Assembly (NCBI GenBank): GCA_963921195.1
Contig: OY992537.1
Span: 62,236,400 to 62,300,399, forward strand
Length of the DNA stretch: 64,000 bases
Direction: 5' to 3'
Origin: Pegoplata infirma
Lineage: Eukaryota > Arthropoda > Insecta > Diptera > Anthomyiidae
Both the position numbers and the translations under genes were made by a program. Below are positions 55,199 to 64,000 of this stretch, one piece after another (the stretch's first letter is position 1; the number at the start of each line of letters is the position of its first letter). The notes under the pieces were generated by a model that saw only the letters and a program-made list of their open reading frames with translations, was not told the origin of the DNA and made no database searches.

Positions 55199-56690
55199 AA
55201 AGGTTTCAGTAAAAACTGCAGAATATTTATAAATTCCGTGAATTCTACTTCAACTGTTAAATTATTTTAAAATCTTGTTTTAAGTTTGAACACAGTGTAG
55301 ATTGTGTGTATATTAGTGTGTGTACATAAAGTATTTTGAAATCCGGTTCATGTTTTTGCTACTTTTAACACTGACAACAAATGCAAAGTTGATGTTCACT
55401 TGTATTTCTTTTTGTTTTATATTTTATTATAACTTTTGTTAATAATTTTGCTGCTGCATGAAGGTCGTTAGCAGCAGAGCAGTAACATCAGACTATGATA
55501 TTGTGTGTGTGTGATTATTTTTTTAATAAATATTTTTGCATTTTATGACGTAGTTTTTCATAATCATATTTAAACAAATTCATATTGTGTTGAATATTAA
55601 TTATAGAAAAAAAAAAATAACAAAATATTTAAAATGCAAATTATTAAATGAGTAAATAAAATTAATCAACAGTCAAACTACACAGGTATGTGAACGTTAA
55701 TAGTTAATTTTAAAACTGATGAGTTTTTATGCAAATTGATTTAGAAGCAGGGGTGGCATAAGGTGGTTACATTTTTTAGTTTGTTTTGATTTTTTTTGCT
55801 TGGAATATTTTATGTTTGTTAAAAATTAAATAATTGTTTGTAAAATTATTATTATTGAAAAATATGTTGTATATTACAAAAATCAAGTTTGTGTCTTAAG
55901 TCTTTTGTTTTGATAAATTTTAAATTTATTATGCTGAGAATCCTAATACTTTTTAAAAGAATAAGTAAAAAAATGTAAGTTCTTTGTATTTGAAAAAGGA
56001 TTTCTGCAAAAACCTTAATTTAAAAAAGAAACTTCGTGAAAAAAAATTAATAAAAAAAATGTTGGCAATAAAAAATTTAATTTGGAACGAATTGTTTTTT
56101 GTGAAATAAAATGTTCGGTCAGTTGCTTAATAAGCAGAGGTAGTTAATTTCTTAGTTGCATCATTTAAACAATTTTATTTTTAATTTTAGTTTTTTAATT
56201 GAATGTTTTCTTTTTGAAATTTTCATGTTTGTGCCTTAAGTCTTTTGTTTTGCTAAATTCCAAATATACAAGGTTAAAGTTCCAAAATTCCTACAAAGAG
56301 AAAACATTTTGACAAACTTTTTAAGAGTATTCCATTTACTAGATTTCTGTTCTCTAGTGTTTATTTATTTGTGTTTATATATGTATTCATTAGTAATACT
56401 TAAATATTTTTAATGTTTTTAACACCTTGTGCATCTATTTTTAATGAATGCATAAGATCATTAAGAAAACATTTTAAATTTGAAATATTTATTAGGTAAC
56501 CACTTAAACATCTCCGTTGCTTATTTTTTTATTTTATAAATATTTTGCATCATAAATTGTTTTGTTTGCAATTGATTTGTTATTTTAGATAATTTTGTAA
56601 ATACTAAAAAATTTGGCACGAGTCAAATAAAATATCAAGATATGTTTATTTAAACTACCTTTCGCTAGTTTAAGCTAAGTAACTTAAGCT
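55199..56690. other. AT-rich, no gene; two 16-mers
   Basis: 16-mers at 55895-55910 and 56235-56250. The stretch 55.2-55.5 kb has a more mixed composition (GCTGCTGCATGAAGGTCGTT, about 55450), but no open frame or splice pattern persuaded me. Confidence 0.4.
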
Positions 56691-56826
56691 AAACAAGGGA
56701 AGTCTCCCTAAAGTCAACCTTCGATCTTTATAAATTTTTTTAATAAAAACAAACCCAGGAAATTTTTGAAATTTTCACCAAATAAAATTTATTTTTTTGA
56801 AAAATTAAAAAAAAAAAATAATAGTA

Positions 56827-57639
56827 CACTCAAAAAATTATGTCATTAACTGTTTGTAGTTTATTTAAAAAGTTTTCCGTTTAGTCGTTTTTAAAAGAAA
56901 AAACAATTGTTTGATGTTCAGTTTTTATTAATGACTACTTCAGTCCTTTGTTTCAAAAATAACACACTAAAAAATAAAGACTTTCATTTACATTTAATTT
57001 TTAAAGTCATTTATTTTTATTCTGTAAGTAAAAACTACTGATTATTCTATTGATTTTTAATGATTTGTGTAAGTAATTTTTTTTTAAATTGTTGGTATTT
57101 TTTAATGAAATATCATTAGTTTTTACCTACACAAGTCAGTAAATTTTTTGTAGAAAAAAAAATCAAAAAATTATTTATAGAAATATAAAAACATGTTTGT
57201 ATCAAGTGACTTTGGCACGATGGTTAGAGTGTCTGGCCAGAATGTAGTTGGTTGCGGGATCGATTCCCCAAAATTTTATTAAAAATTTTTAAAAAAATAT
57301 TTCAATAGAAAATTGTATAAAATAACCTACGAAATCATTAATTTTTAATGTTTTCGTAGGTTATTTTTTTGGAATTTGTTGGTAAAAATAACAGAACTAT
57401 CACTAATTTTTAATGTTTTTGTAGGTTATTTTTTTCGAATATGTTAGTAAAAAAAAGTGAAAAAACCGTAATTTTTTAATGTTTAATGTTATTTATTTTA
57501 GAAAATTTTGTCAACAGTAAAAAATAAATGTTGATGTTTGTTAAAATAAATGAATAATTACTGGGATGGTTTTCAATTGTTTATTCACTTGTTTTAAGTG
57601 TGTTTTTCTTTTGTTTTTGCCTACAAAATATTTTGAGTG
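56827..57639. mobile_element. CACTC-ended MITE (family 2), copy with better tRNA-like segment
   Basis: Inverted copy of 27048-27849, flanked by TA. Ends CACTCAAAAAATTATGT and AAAATATTTTGAGTG. Confidence 0.82.
57212..57270 (+). other. tRNA-like A box/B box inside the MITE
   Basis: TTGGCACGATGGTTAGAGTG resembles a tRNA D arm and A box; GGATCGATTCC is a B box with one mismatch, with typical spacing of about 30-45 bases. No acceptor stem pairs, so it is a tRNA relic or SINE head picked up by the MITE. Confidence 0.6.
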
Positions 57640-58330
57640 TATGTCTTCTTGCGACACGTCATTCTTATTAATTTTGGCATGCGTAGCACGAACATCAAAA
57701 AAATTCTTGACTATTTTCAAAGATTTTCCAGATATTGCCATATGAAATTTGCCAACACATTTCCAAAATGTGGCGTTTTTTTTCTATGTTCAAAAATTAA
57801 AAAAAAAATCTTAAACAAAATTTGTCATGAATATTTGAACTACAACCCATCATTTAAGCCCGTGCACGGCCGTGGCGCCATTCGGTCAAAGTTTTGGATT
57901 TTTGGAAGGTTTCTACCAGAATTTTTTTTTTCACAAACGGAACGACCGATTCAAGAAATTTTTCGAATTTCGTTTTTAACATGCCAAAATTTATAAAAAT
58001 AATGTATTGCAAGAAATATTTTTTAAATTTTTTTTAAACAAAATTTTTTTGTGTAAATTTTTCAAAATCCAAATCTTTGACCGAAGGGCGAAACGGGTTA
58101 AATTGTCCGAATTTTCTCAAATTAGTTATAAATGAAAGTTTTACTCACTATGAAAGGTTCAAGGAAAAATATGTTTGAGATTTAAAAAAAAAAAATATTG
58201 ATTACTTATTGTTAGAAGAAAATCTTCATTTTGGGGCATTTTTTTTTTTTTTTGACAAATTTTAAATGGAAAAATTAATCGATATTCGTGTTCAGCATCA
58301 ATAAATTTATGAAAATAATGTGTCGCAAGT

Positions 58331-58505
58331 AGAGATGGGCACCAATCACGTGATTAACGTGAATCACGTGAATCACGCATGAATCACGTGATTCGTGAGT
58401 AAATTTTTTTCTACTCACGTGAGCGTGAGTTATAATAAAAAGTTCGTGCGTGATCGTGCGTGAGTAAAATTCTTGAATCGTGAATTTTTCGTGATTTTAA
58501 TTGTT
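58331..58505. repeat. AGAGATGGGC element fragment with E-box cluster
   Basis: AGAGATGGGC start is shared with the palindrome core at 60109-60623. CACGTG occurs at 58347, 58365, 58385 and 58416, mostly inside TCACGTGA. The right end is missing. Confidence 0.6.
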
Positions 58506-58779
58506 TCCCCGATTTTTTTTTTGTTCGGTAACGTTTTCAGATTTTTTTATGGTTTTTCAAAAAATTATAAATTTAATAAGTTTTTTAAATGTGTCATTGG
58601 GGAATTTGCCGGGTGCTCCCATTAGGAAATGTCTTCAGATTCTGACATATAATAGGTAGTTCATGAGGGCATGTCCTAACATTGTCATCAATGAATGTAA
58701 GAGTGTGGAAAAATCCTCTTAGACATCTATAAGGAAATGTATTCACAATAGCTGTATATCAAACTAAACTTTTATATCT

Positions 58780-59440
58780 GGGCAGTACCATTTTAACCAT
58801 TAGGGCACACTGAGCACGTGCCCAGGGTCCCCGACCTAAGGGCCCTAAAATGCCAATAAATTCGGTTATAAGAAAATGAAGATTTTTCTTTAATTTCTTT
58901 TAAAAGAAAATTTCTTTTTTTTTTTTACACAAAAAGTCTCAAAATCTAAGAGATTTTTCGTATACACTGAGACTTTTTCTATAGGAGAAATTTGTAATAT
59001 ATCAAAAGTTTCAAATCCATAGAAATATTTGCTACATAAAAAGTTTCAGAATGTGAAATATTTTTCGTACTGAAAAAGTTTCAGATTCTTAGATTTTAAA
59101 AGTCTAAAGTTCAGAGAAGTTTTTCCAAAATAAAAAGTCTCAGATTCTGAGACACTTTTTGAATGCAAAGTCTCAGATTCTGAGACATTTTTCTTAAGAA
59201 AAATGTACTCAAGCTAAAATATCCCTACCCAAAATAGTTTTTTTTTAGTTTATTTTTCTTAAAACAGGTAATAACATGAATTTAATTTGTTCCAAAAGAA
59301 TGTTTTTTTTTGTCTTTCGACTTTTTACTTTCCTGAGGGGCCCCAAATTCTTGTGTGCCCATTCTTGTGTTCCCATTCTTTTGTGCCACCCGCCATACTT
59401 TAAGACGGCCCTGAAGCTGGGAATTTTCAATTTCTAAGGA
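58780..59440. repeat. Degraded repeat with CTCAGATTCTGAGAC words
   Basis: Left flank holds GGGCACACTGAGCACGTGCC; the right flank holds CTTTAAGACGGCCCT. Between them TCTCAGATTCTGAGACA is repeated (59141, 59171) among A-runs. No gene. Confidence 0.4.
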
Positions 59441-59753
59441 AAACATCGGAAAGTCGAAAAGTTATTTCTTAATATGATAAAGATAATTTATAAATGAAAA
59501 TGAATGGAAGTGAAAACTAATGGAAATACATTTCCACAAGACGACTTAGGAGAAATGCCATGGGAATGTCAGCACCCCTGACAACAACTGATTATGATTG
59601 AGGAAATTTTGAAATTTTTTATGAAACTGTCCTCCACTTGGTATATAGAGATGTCATGGGAATGTCAGGTGTGACTCTGACATTTTAGCTAGCCGTCACC
59701 ACGGATGGCTCAAGGACTTTCCCAACTGGGTAATGCATAAAAAAATATGACAT

Positions 59754-60974
59754 CCCAGCAAAACTTTGGTAATGGGTAGTGATTATATAACACATTACCA
59801 GGTAATGCATATAACTTAATTGTAGCATTATTTTATGATGTCTTACCAAACATTTGTTCCACAACGTATTATTTTCAAGTGAAAAATAATGCATTACTAA
59901 TAATTTGCTACGTAATGCATGAATATTGGAAAAAATGTATTTCAGATTTGTTATTTCTAAACATTAAATCATGGATGACTTATATTTGGTAACATTATGT
60001 ATTATTTGAAAGTTTGAAATAATGTATTATTTATAATTGGATGCATAATGCATAACAATAACATAAAAATAATTATTTTATAAAAAAATGCATAAGTTTA
60101 AACTACATAGAGATGGGCTCACGACAGGAAATTTCAAACGACACACACTCACGAGCATATTTTATCTACTACAATCTACAATCACGTGAGTAAATTTAAT
60201 ACAAAATTACTTTTACACTACTCGTAATACCTTATATATTATCTTCTGGTATGCTAGATTACCAAATAAGGTATAAAATAAGGTATAGGATCTCTTATTT
60301 TATACATTGCAGCATTGATGATTTTAACAGGCGATGAGACTCAAAGTAATGCATCCACATTAAGACAAAGAATACCAGTAAGGTATAAAATAAGTCATAA
60401 ATTTATAACGAAGAATACGAGTAAGGTGTAAAATATATGATATTTTATAGGTTACGAGAAATGAAATAATATAGCATACCAGAAGATAATATAAAAGGTG
60501 TTACGAGTAGCGAAAAAGTAATTTAGTATTAAATTTACTCACGTGATTGTAAGTGAGTGTAAGTAGATAAAATATGCTCGTGAGTGTGTGTTGTTAGATA
60601 TTTCCTGTCGTGAGCCCATCTCTAGTTTAGACTTATGCATTTTTTATAAAATAATTATTTTTTATGTTATTGTAATGCATTATGCATCCAATTATAAATA
60701 ATGCATTATTTCAAAATTTCAAATAACACATAATGTAACCAAATATAAGTCATACATGATTTAATGTTTAGAAATAATAAATATGAAATACATTTTTTCC
60801 AATAATCATGCATTACGTAGCAAATTATTAGTAATGCATTATTTTTCACTTGAAAATAATACGTTGTGGAACAAATGTTTGGTAAGGCATCATAAAATAA
60901 TGCTACAAATAAGTTATATACATTACCTGGTAATGTGTTATATAATCACTACCCATTACCAAAGTTTTGCTGGG
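59754..60974. mobile_element. Nested 1.2 kb palindrome with CCCAGCAAAAC ends
   Basis: CCCAGCAAAACTTTGGTAAT and ATTACCAAAGTTTTGCTGGG are exact complements; the arms run about 355 bp to a palindromic core. The two arms encode the same peptide in opposite directions, which confirms the symmetry. Ends resemble the 240 bp MITEs at 43809 and 47443. Confidence 0.88.
60109..60623. mobile_element. Core palindrome with AGAGATGGGC ends
   Basis: AGAGATGGGCTCACGACAGG and its complement close a 515 bp inverted repeat centred near 60.365 kb. It carries CACGTG at 60183 and 60540. It probably inserted into, or duplicated with, the surrounding palindrome; hAT-like by its ends only. Confidence 0.8.
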
Positions 60975-61483
60975 AAGTTTAAATGAGAGACTGTCTCAAG
61001 CTTTTTTTAAATCCTTAAACGTAGGAAAAAGACGCCATTTTTTGCCAATTCAAATAGCGATATTTCGTAAATTTTTATCAAAATAAATAAATAAATATAA
61101 TGTATAGCAATACAATTTTTTTTTAATTTTAAAAATCCAAAACTTTGATCGCAGAGCGCCACGGGTTAATTTAATCCCACTCGCCTCAAATTTTTACCGC
61201 ATATGTAAGTTTTAGGCATAGTAGAATAAAAATTTCTTCAAAATCGGAAAAAACCTTTTTGTCATACAAAAAAAAATCCACTCAAATGATAAACGGAAAA
61301 AGAATGGGAAAGTGCTAGTTCTCTTCCCCTCATTTGCGCACCATAAATATGAATTTAGGCCGCTTAAAAATATATAAAAAAATACCGGAGTGTGACTCTA
61401 TGGAGACTTCCCTTGTAAGTCAATTATATAAATTACATTTGTGATTGTGATTTATAAACTTGATGAAGATAATTTATGTAAGA

Positions 61484-62060
61484 TTAACACTAGAATAACC
61501 CAGCAGAACTTCTAGGATCATATGAGAAGGCACATAAATGTATCTTTGAATACTGAGCAAATATTCGATTTTTCGAGCAACAGAATTTAAAAAATTTTAT
61601 GGTCGAATCGAAAAATAGGGGGTTTAATAAGAATTTATTATTTGAAACATAACACTACTCTACAAAATTCAACTTTTTTTGCACAGACTTCTTAAAAATA
61701 TTTTTTAAAGTTTATTGGCCATCAAAACACGAATTTATCATCAACATTTTTTGAAAAAATCGGCTATTTTGAAAGTATCCTTCATCGTATCTAGGCTGAA
61801 TTTCGTTCAAAAGTTAGGTAATTAAAGTGGAAATCTTCATTTGTTGATTTTAAGGCATTTTACTGCAAAAAATGTAATGGCTTATATATCGAGATAGTGA
61901 TTAGTTCAAAAAATTATAAATCATAATTTGTAATCATCGATTCGTGTTAAGGAGACCAAAATACTTTAAAAAACGTATTTCACAAATCTGTGCAAAAAAA
62001 AAGGATTTTAAATAATACCCTTATTACTCCAGTGTTAAATATTGGTTACTCTAGTGTTAA
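61484..62060. mobile_element. MITE with TTAACACTAG ends
   Basis: TTAACACTAGAATAACC and GGTTACTCTAGTGTTAA are inverted with one mismatch. The interior has AAAATTCAACTTTTTTTGC and related words repeated in both orientations. Confidence 0.65.
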
Positions 62061-62279
62061 ATTTCTCTAAACCCTTAGTTGACTGAAAGTTAGTAATTCT
62101 TTTACAGTCACGTGTTTGATGTAGCATCAAACAATTTTTTCCTAGAAAATTTATTTCAGCTTTAGTGTTTTTATTTTAATCATGATAGTATTCTGTCTGG
62201 TGTGGGAACTTATAATATTTTTTTTTTTTTTTTGCTAAGCACGATCTAACAATTATTAGCATCTATAATTTTTAGTATT

Positions 62280-63045
62280 TGCAGATTATTAATATTTTGT
62301 ATACCCTCTCCACTCTGTGGAGAGATAGTATATATACGTTTGTGATGCCACTAGTAACACCTAGACCAATGGTTCCCAACCTTTTTTGTGCCATGCCCCA
62401 CTTTTAAGTTAAAAAAACTACAATGTCCCTCCTACACTCAAGAAAAATTATAACATTTTTCAAATTTGTTTTAAAATTCAAAATTTACTTGTGGTTCAGC
62501 AAACTTTTTGTTAAAATCATCGTTTGAACAAAGTTTTTAGAAAAAATGTTCATCAATCAACTAAATAATTTAATTGAAATAATATTTTTTAAGTTTATTT
62601 AACACAAAAAATCTTAAAAAATAGCTTGTTGCCCCCCTGAAGCATTCAAATTGCCCCCCAGTGGGGCGAGAATCAAAGGTTGGGAACCATTGACCTAAGT
62701 AGACCCTTTAAATATGTTCATGATTCCCGATAGATTTTAATACGATTGGGTTCACCTTAAATTTTTGTGTTGAAAATCACACTACTAACGCTTTGAAATA
62801 CATCAGTATGCCAGAAAGTATGTATATTATAGAAACTTTTTGATACAATTTTTTTTTACACTAAAAAAATTACACTCAAAAAAATTTTACACTCGATTTT
62901 TTTTTTTTTTTTACAAAAATTACTAAAAAACGTTTTTTCATAAATTTTTCTTATGTTAAAAAAGTTTTCAAATGTTTAAGGCATGGCCTGCTGGAGGGTA
63001 TTCATAGATTCGGCTTAGTTAAATTAATTTTTTTACTTGTTTTTT
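62280..63045. repeat. Dispersed repeat with GGAGGGTATTCATAGATTCG ending
   Basis: Starts TATACCCTCTCCACTCTGTG, is interrupted by the hAT MITE, and ends GGAGGGTATTCATAGATTCG then GGCTTAGTTAAATT, the same ending as the repeat at 1-745. Confidence 0.65.
62367..62692. mobile_element. hAT-type MITE with CAATGGTTCCCAACC ends
   Basis: CAATGGTTCCCAACCTTT and AAAGGTTGGGAACCATTG are exact inverted ends; CCCCCCTGAAGCA and TGGGGCGAGAATC sub-terminal. The 8 bp flanks ACCTAGAC and ACCTAAGT agree only in part. Confidence 0.8.
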
Positions 63046-63774
63046 TTTTTCAAATTTTATTTTATAAAAAAACTTATTGTCAAGTGTTGTTAGTTGTGAA
63101 ATGATTTAATAGATTTTATTATTAGTTGGTGTTTTTGTTTAGTTTCATATTTTTTTTTTGTTTTCTTAATATTATATTAACAGTTATTAAATAATCGTGC
63201 AAAAAATTATCAATCATTTTAAATGGTAATTAAATAAACACCTCATAATATATTCACAAACTATATTATTTTGTAATATTTAGATGGTTTGCTGTTTTTT
63301 TTTTTTTGTATTTAAAGATAATAAAAGGTTAGTTAGACATTTAAGTATCACTAAAGTTTGTTGCTTAAGTCTTTTGTTTTATACCCTCCTCAAAATGTAA
63401 ACATAAATAAAAACAAAAAAAATTTTAGGGGCGTGTTTTTTAGGGGGTTGGAGGAGGGGTTTGGTCAACCCTTTTCTACCGTAATAAATGTTGGCATAAT
63501 GCTTTATTATTTTTTAAGAACTAAAGTATTAAAATTTTAATATTTTGAAACTATTTTTAAAAATCCATGCCCATAAAAGGGGGTTGGCCGAGAAAATGGC
63601 ATATCGGTCGAGGACCCCATCATCGTCTCTTTTATTTTTTTATGGATATCCGTCCGTCTGCATATAACACGATGCAGTCCAAAAAAAGGAGCTATACTCC
63701 CCAAGTTTGTTGCAAATATATGAGGAAATCCATGGGAAATTTAACTGAGGGTTCACCGATTTTGGTTATTTGAT
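63046..63774. other. AT-rich, no gene; one 16-mer
   Basis: 16-mer at 63364-63379, directly followed by TATACCCTCCTCAAAATG, the start of another dispersed repeat. Confidence 0.4.
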
Positions 63775-64000
63775 AGAGCTCTGTAAAAGATTTAAAATTT
63801 AGAAAAAAAAAATTTCAACAAAAAATTTTGAACACAATATTTCAATGTCCTGTTTTCCTGGGAAGGAAAAAAATCAATATTTTGTATTAAATTTAAGAAT
63901 GTCCTTTTAACGCTGTTAAAATTTCAGCGAGGTGTTTTTTCGTATTGTTGAGAAATTAATTTTTGAAGCTTGTTAGATCGCCAAATATTTGATTTTTTTC
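63775..64000. repeat. Inverted-repeat family fragment cut by the window end
   Basis: AATGTCCTTTTAACGCTGTT and GAGGTGTTTTTTCGTATTGT match 34.44-35.33 kb and 42.2 kb. Confidence 0.65.

Larger units (their letters stand above)
56695..61412. mobile_element. Composite element with ACAAGGGAAGTCTCC ends, heavily invaded
   Basis: Left end ACAAGGGAAGTCTCCCT; right end GGAGACTTCCCTTGT, matching the small element at 18693-18857. Internal monomers with GAAGGGCGAAACGGGTTAAA (58.08 kb) and GCAGAGCGCCACGGGTTAAT (61.14 kb). A CACTC MITE, an AGAGATGGGC fragment and the 1.2 kb palindrome sit inside. That both ends belong to one insertion is inference. Confidence 0.5.

Noticed and set aside
55366..55376. Minus-strand TCAGTG initiator with a downstream ATG as a promoter for the peroxidase gene
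   Set aside because: The short frame after the ATG is not a signal peptide and no other core-promoter element is convincing; five or six matched bases are not evidence.

Overview
The window looks like AT-rich, repeat-rich nuclear DNA from a higher (calyptrate-type) fly. The only host protein-coding locus has short and long introns with GT/AG borders, and the surrounding DNA is packed with MITEs, foldback elements, degraded LINEs, a tRNA-derived SINE and the dispersed repeats (GACCGACC-type and GACGGACG-bearing) typical of blow flies and house flies. The species assignment is inference from repeat style.

One gene occupies the left 24 kb on the minus strand: an animal haem peroxidase with two peroxidase domains in tandem. 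I rebuilt eleven coding exons (24219 down to 6764) whose splice phases all join, giving 1376 codable residues up to the stop; only the 5' exon(s) with the start codon and presumed signal peptide are missing. Domain 1 has lost every haem-binding and catalytic residue I could align, but keeps its calcium loop. A furin-type RRKR site precedes domain 2, which is fully canonical and ends in a VWC-like cysteine module. The layout resembles my recollection of Drosophila CG10211.

Region by region: 1-4310 is a dispersed repeat and a tandem array of about 140 bp units; 4.4-6.1 kb is dispersed repeats and a CACTC MITE; 6.8-24.2 kb is the gene, whose introns hold nested elements (a foldback arm split by a LINE and by an element with CACAGTG ends, two hAT MITEs with 8 bp target duplications, a GACCGACC repeat). 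From 24.2 to 64 kb no host gene is recognisable. That part holds a domain rich in AGCTTT words (to about 31 kb), a SINE, a 35 bp TIR element, paired foldbacks, a LINE with a 12 bp target duplication, a 1.9 kb foldback, a 2.6 kb minisatellite built on the palindrome TTTTTCTATAGAAAAA, and a 1.2 kb nested palindrome. A dispersed exact 16-mer (CTTAAGTCTTTTGTTT) occurs seven times in the non-TE stretches.

The most interesting items are the pseudo-peroxidase/peroxidase fusion with a cleavage site, the dispersed 16-mer, the CACAGTG-ended element with 5 bp duplications, and foldback families sharing GGGNCATTCC-type ends with 4 bp duplications. All coordinates were read by eye; boundaries of degraded repeats are approximate.
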